NCBI GenBank assembly: GCA_947167515.1
Contig: CAMVIM010000016.1
Location: 1 to 64,000, forward strand
DNA length: 64,000 bases
Direction of reading: 5' to 3'
From: an uncultured Prevotellaceae bacterium
GTDB taxonomy: Bacteria; Bacteroidota; Bacteroidia; Bacteroidales; Bacteroidaceae
Shown: in pieces, positions 60,337 to 64,000 of the stretch
How the letters are laid out: every line of letters starts with the position of its first letter
Position numbering within the stretch: position 1 is the first letter of the stretch
Program-made: the position numbers and the translations under genes
The notes under the pieces: generated by a model
What the model was told of the DNA's origin: nothing
Databases searched by the model: none
The model's input: the letters and a program-made list of their open reading frames with translations, nothing else

Positions 60337-61014
60337 TTATTTTTTCTCTTGTGAAAGTTTTTTTGCTTCACGCACAGCTAGATACTCGTCAAGATGCTCC
60401 ACACGGCTCTTGGTGATGCAGATGCGACCGGAACGGACAAACTGCAAGACACATCCTAATGTTTTCAGCGCATCGAAGAGCGAAAGGATGTCGTTGGTGA
60501 TACCTGTAATTTCCACCACAGCATAGGTGTTATTCACTTCAATGATGCGAGCATTGTGGAAACGAATCATGCGACCCACATCTGGGTTTTTCAGCATGAC
60601 AGGGGTGCTCAACTTGAACAGAGCCGTCTCATTGATGAAAAGTTCGTCATCTGTGTAAAAATGTGCCTGAAGCACTTCAATACGTTTTTCCACCTGTGCG
60701 GTGAGGATGCGAGCCATACGTTCATCGCAGATGGCTGTCACCGTGTACTTATGTGCTCCAGGGGTGCTGGAAGCACATACATTCAGCGACTCGATGTTGA
60801 CCTGACGGCGAGTGAAGACTGCTGTAATCTGCGAGAGCAGACCTGGCACGTTTTCTGAATATATCAGGAATGTATAGAGTTTTGTCGTTGTATCTTTTTC
60901 CATTTTTGGAGTTGTTTTTTCGATTGTCGGAGAACTGTTGCGGTTGAGCAGTCGGTCGCACTTGCCACACGAGGTACATTCACCACACTGACCTCCAAAG
61001 GTTTTCTGTGCCAT
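60337..61014 (-). CDS. ilvN: Acetolactate synthase small subunit with Cys-rich N-terminus
   Basis: Regulatory subunit of acetohydroxyacid synthase. ACT domain KLYTFLIYSENVPGLLSQITAVFTRRQVNIESL (about 44-76) and a C-terminal ALS_ss_C domain. The 225-residue reading begins with an extra 37 residues containing CGECTSCGKC (Cys 10, 13, 16, 19), absent from ordinary IlvN/IlvH. The upstream ATG lies 5 bp after the ilvB stop, so it is the coupled start; an internal ATG at 60903 would give the ordinary-length protein. Both forms may exist. The Cys cluster could bind zinc or Fe-S (inference). Confidence 0.88.
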   Translation of the reverse strand: MAQKTFGGQCGECTSCGKCDRLLNRNSSPTIEKTTPKMEKDTTTKLYTFLIYSENVPGLLSQITAVFTRRQVNIESLNVCASSTPGAHKYTVTAICDERMARILTAQVEKRIEVLQAHFYTDDELFINETALFKLSTPVMLKNPDVGRMIRFHNARIIEVNNTYAVVEITGITNDILSLFDALKTLGCVLQFVRSGRICITKSRVEHLDEYLAVREAKKLSQEKK

Positions 61015-61019
61015 AGGAT

Positions 61020-62711
61020 TTACACCTCAAGAAGCATCTCGTCTATGTTAGCGCCAGGAGGTGTCATCGGAAGCACGTTGTCCTCTTCCTTGATAGCACA
61101 CTGCAAGAGGTATGGGCCAGGGGTGGCCAGCATCTCGGCAATGGAGGCATCGAGGTCTGCCCGTTCTGTCACGGTCTTGGCAGGGATGCCATAACCCTGT
61201 GCGATGAGCTCGTAGTTGGGGTTCAGCATCGGTGTGAACGAATAGCGACGAGAGAAGAACATCTCCTGCCACTGGCGCACATTGCCAAGGAAGTTGTTGT
61301 TCAAGAGGATAATCTTCACAGGGGCACCCTGCTCCATAATGGTTCCGAGTTCCTGAATGGTCATCTGCAGACCGCCATCACCCACAAAGAGGCAGACGGT
61401 ACGGTCGGGAGCACCAAACGTGGCACCAATGGCAGCCGGAAGTCCAAATCCCATCGTGCCCAGTCCCCCAGAGGTGACAACAGAACGCTTCTTGGTGAAC
61501 TTGAAATAGCGGCAAGCCATCAGCTGGTTCTGCCCCACGTCGGTCACCATGATGCCTTCGTTGTTGGTAGCTTCGCTCACTTTGCGAATGACTTCACCCA
61601 TCAGCAGAGGGCCGTCCTTGGGATGGAGCGCCTTGTCAATCACCTTCTCGTATTCCTTCTCTGCGTATGGCTTGAAACCGTCAATCCATGCCGTATGTTT
61701 TGTCTGATCCACCAACTTGGTCACTTCGGCAATTGTTTCCTTACAGTTACCCAACACGGCTAAATCTACAGGAACATTCTTGTTAAACTCGGCTTGGTCA
61801 ATGTCGAAGTGGATGATTTTGGCTTGCTTGGCATAGGTGGCGAGATTGCCTGTCACACGGTCATCGAAACGCATGCCAATGGCAATGAGCAGGTCGCACT
61901 GGTTGGTCATCACATTAGGGCCAAGGTTGCCATGCATGCCGAGGATACCCATGTTCAGAGGATGGTCAGATGGAATGGCCGAAAGTCCGAGAAAGGTTGT
62001 TCCACAAGGAAGGTCTGCCTTTTCCACGAAGGTGCGCAGTTCTTCTTGTGCATGACCCAGTTCCACGCCCTGTCCCACCAGCACAAAGGGTTTCACGCTG
62101 TTGTTAATCATCTTTGCTGCACGTTCGATGTCCGTCATCTTCACGTCTGGTTCAGGGTCGTAGCTACGGATGAAATCGACCGTGGCGGGTTCATAATTCA
62201 CCATGCCCGTCTGGGCGTTTTTCGCAAAGTCAAGCACCACAGGACCAGGACGTCCGCTCTTGGCGATGTAGAACGCACGGGCAACAGCCCACGCCACATC
62301 TTCTGCACGGCGAATCTGGTAGCTCCACTTGCTGATAGGCGAAGTCACGCCGACCACATCGACCTCTTGGAAGGCATCCGTACCCAGCATGGCCACACCT
62401 ACCTGACCGCAGATGACCACCATGGGCGTGGAGTCAATCATTGCATCTGCAATGCCTGTCACGGTGTTCGTGGCACCAGGGCCAGAGGTCACGATGGCAC
62501 ACCCTACCTTGCCACTCACACGAGCATAACCCTGAGCAGCGTGAACGGCACCCTGCTCATGACGAACAAGAATGTGATTCAGTGTTTTCTTATGATCATA
62601 AAGTGCATCGTATGTAGGCATGATGCTTCCACCTGGATAACCGAAGAGGACATCAACCCCTTCATGCTCCAAGGCACGCATCAAAGCCTCTGCGCCTGTT
62701 ACTTTTTCCAT
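61020..62711 (-). CDS. ilvB: Acetolactate synthase large subunit
   Basis: Thiamine-diphosphate enzyme making acetolactate or acetohydroxybutyrate. 563 residues: GYPGGSIMPTYDAL, the catalytic Glu in RHEQGAVHAAQGYARVSGK, FAD-site region GMHGNLGPNVMTNQCDLLIAIGMRFDDRVTG, and ThDP motif GDGGLQMTIQELGT...NNNFLGNVRQWQ. Four bp after ilvD and 5 bp before ilvN. Confidence 0.97.
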   Translation of the reverse strand: MEKVTGAEALMRALEHEGVDVLFGYPGGSIMPTYDALYDHKKTLNHILVRHEQGAVHAAQGYARVSGKVGCAIVTSGPGATNTVTGIADAMIDSTPMVVICGQVGVAMLGTDAFQEVDVVGVTSPISKWSYQIRRAEDVAWAVARAFYIAKSGRPGPVVLDFAKNAQTGMVNYEPATVDFIRSYDPEPDVKMTDIERAAKMINNSVKPFVLVGQGVELGHAQEELRTFVEKADLPCGTTFLGLSAIPSDHPLNMGILGMHGNLGPNVMTNQCDLLIAIGMRFDDRVTGNLATYAKQAKIIHFDIDQAEFNKNVPVDLAVLGNCKETIAEVTKLVDQTKHTAWIDGFKPYAEKEYEKVIDKALHPKDGPLLMGEVIRKVSEATNNEGIMVTDVGQNQLMACRYFKFTKKRSVVTSGGLGTMGFGLPAAIGATFGAPDRTVCLFVGDGGLQMTIQELGTIMEQGAPVKIILLNNNFLGNVRQWQEMFFSRRYSFTPMLNPNYELIAQGYGIPAKTVTERADLDASIAEMLATPGPYLLQCAIKEEDNVLPMTPPGANIDEMLLEV

Positions 62712-62714
62712 ATC

Positions 62715-64000
62715 TTAATCTATAATTCTTACGCCTCCCTTGTCTGCACTTGCCACACTCTGGGCATATGCACGGAGAGCTTTTGATACTACACGATTAC
62801 GTTTCAGTGGCTGCTGTGGGCGTGCTACCAATTCTTCATCTGATAGACGCACGTTGATGGAACGGTTGGGAATATCAATGTCGATGATGTCGCCATCCAT
62901 AATCTTGCCAATATTGCCACCCGATGCAGCCTCTGGAGAGATGTGTCCAATAGAAAGACCTGATGTGCCACCTGAGAAACGTCCGTCTGTGATGAGAGCA
63001 CACTCCTTACCCATGTGCATCGACTTGATGTATGAGGTTGGATAAAGCATCTCCTGCATGCCAGGACCGCCCTTCGGTCCCTCGTGTGTGATGACGACCA
63101 CGTCGCCCTTCTTCACTTTGCCGCCAAGGATGCCCTCACAAGCGTCTTCCTGTGAGTCGAACACCACAGCAGGACCAGAGAACTTCCAAATGCTCTCATC
63201 CACACCGGCTGTCTTCACCACACAACCATCCTGTGCGATGTTGCCGAAGAGGATTGCCATACCGCCATCCTTGGTGTAAGCATGCTCAATGTCACGGATA
63301 CAACCAGTAGCACGGTCGGTGTCAAGCGTTTCATAATTGGTGTTCTGAACACCCAGCTGATTGCAGAACACACCAGCAGGAGCGCTGCTGTAGATGCGTT
63401 TTGCCTCAGGGTCTATGTTGTCTTTCAAAATAGAATACTTCTCGATATCCTCTGCCAAAGTGGCGCCATTCACACGCTTCACAGATGTGTCAATCAGACC
63501 GCCCTTTGCCAATTCGCCCAGCAAGTTCAGCATACCACCTGCACGACCGCATTCCTGCACACTATACTTCTGTGAGTTTGGCGCAAGTTTGCAGAGGAAA
63601 GGAGTCTTGCGGGAAAGCTTGTCGATGTCAGCCATCGTGAAGTCCACCCCAGCCTCTTGAGCCACTGCCAGAAGATGCAGCACCGTATTGGTTGAAGCGC
63701 CCATCGCAATGTCAAGCGTCATTGCATTGAGGAAAGCCTTGCGGGTGGCTATTGAACGAGGAAGGACTGACTCATCACCATCTTCGTAATAAGCGAATGC
63801 GTTCTTCACAATCTGGCGGGCAGCTGCCTTCATCAGCTCCTTACGGTTCACATGGGTGGCAAGAATCGTTCCGTTACCAGGAAGAGAAAGACCGATAGCT
63901 TCAGTCAAGTTGTTCATTGAGTTTGCTGTAAACATACCTGAACAGCAACCGCAACCTGGACATGCACGGTTTTCCACCTCTGCCAATTCCTCATCGTTCA
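62715..64000 (-). CDS. ilvD: Dihydroxy-acid dehydratase, N-terminus outside window
   Basis: Third step of isoleucine/valine synthesis; Fe-S dehydratase. Only the C-terminal 428 residues or so are inside the window; the frame stays open to the right edge ([17 protein letters not shown] at the edge), so about 170-180 residues are missing. Seen: [37 protein letters not shown]-type block ([19 protein letters not shown]), [13 protein letters not shown] and [21 protein letters not shown]. One Fe-S ligand is in the CPGCGCCSG block. First visible gene of the ilv operon. Confidence 0.96.
   Translation of the reverse strand, partial: NDEELAEVENRACPGCGCCSGMFTANSMNNLTEAIGLSLPGNGTILATHVNRKELMKAAARQIVKNAFAYYEDGDESVLPRSIATRKAFLNAMTLDIAMGASTNTVLHLLAVAQEAGVDFTMADIDKLSRKTPFLCKLAPNSQKYSVQECGRAGGMLNLLGELAKGGLIDTSVKRVNGATLAEDIEKYSILKDNIDPEAKRIYSSAPAGVFCNQLGVQNTNYETLDTDRATGCIRDIEHAYTKDGGMAILFGNIAQDGCVVKTAGVDESIWKFSGPAVVFDSQEDACEGILGGKVKKGDVVVITHEGPKGGPGMQEMLYPTSYIKSMHMGKECALITDGRFSGGTSGLSIGHISPEAASGGNIGKIMDGDIIDIDIPNRSINVRLSDEELVARPQQPLKRNRVVSKALRAYAQSVASADKGGVRIID

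Noticed and set aside
61794-62786. 330-codon open frame antisense to ilvB
   Set aside because: Composition is that of a reversed coding strand (His/Cys-rich); ilvB is certain.
1-64000. Insertion sequences, integrases or prophage genes
   Set aside because: No transposase, integrase or phage structural protein was recognised in any frame.

Overview
The window comes from a Bacteroidales genome, most likely Prevotellaceae. The evidence is the promoter type (-7 box TAnnTTTG with an upstream TTTG/TTG about 19-21 bases away), a UpxY-type antiterminator heading a polysaccharide locus, a TonB-dependent receptor with an N-terminal carboxypeptidase-like domain, secreted proteins ending in a YDLxGRR...KK(V/I)IIK tail, and GH26/GH35 enzymes. 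Species cannot be named from sequence alone. No rRNA, IS element, prophage or CRISPR array was seen.

Positions 1-26,700 hold one large surface-polysaccharide (capsule/exopolysaccharide) locus, all on the minus strand and read from right to left. In transcription order: a upxY-like antiterminator; an Alg14/Alg13-like split glycosyltransferase; a membrane/Rossmann protein resembling the front half of a WcaJ/WbaP initiating transferase but without the catalytic half; a DegT aminotransferase; WbqC; a NeuD-like acyltransferase; an ATP-grasp ligase; a hexapeptide acyltransferase; a DUF418 membrane protein; the Wzx flippase; a GT2; acyltransferase-3; a second hexapeptide acyltransferase; a Wzy-like polymerase; a GT2; an asparagine-synthase-like amidotransferase; an AAA-ATPase/PD-(D/E)XK cargo gene; and a GT-B transferase. 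After a 0.73-kb gene-free gap come a second GT2, a secreted CotH-kinase protein, a GT4, a TupA-like ATP-grasp protein and a secreted GH26 enzyme. The gene set predicts a Wzx/Wzy-made polymer carrying amino sugars with several acyl and possibly amide-linked decorations.

Positions 27-64 kb are mostly core genes: pgk, panB, a TonB-dependent receptor, a solute-binding lipoprotein, a TPR protein, an SF1 helicase, two tandem tRNA-Glu, two tandem paralogous Cache-HAMP sensors (one a full histidine kinase, one without a kinase domain), tRNA-Ser, mazG, smpB-metH, a DUF4375-like protein, two lipoproteins, an ECF sigma/anti-sigma operon, an MGMT-family protein, a Nudix hydrolase, tRNA-Thr with an adjacent SRP RNA, a DedA protein, ffh, folD, tRNA-His, a Na/Pi cotransporter, a GH35 beta-galactosidase, and the isoleucine/valine operon ilvD-ilvB-ilvN-ilvC. 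ilvD runs off the right edge.

The most unusual pattern is non-coding. At least five inter-operon spaces (about 81-172, 6926-7011, 26783-26989, 37376-37440 and 59053-59121) contain tandem repeats whose sequences differ from site to site but whose period is exactly 23 bp each time. Two of the arrays include one unit flipped in place. A separate 20-bp motif (core TTCGGTATAAG) occurs upstream of upxY and twice, in opposite orientations, in the gap inside the polysaccharide locus.
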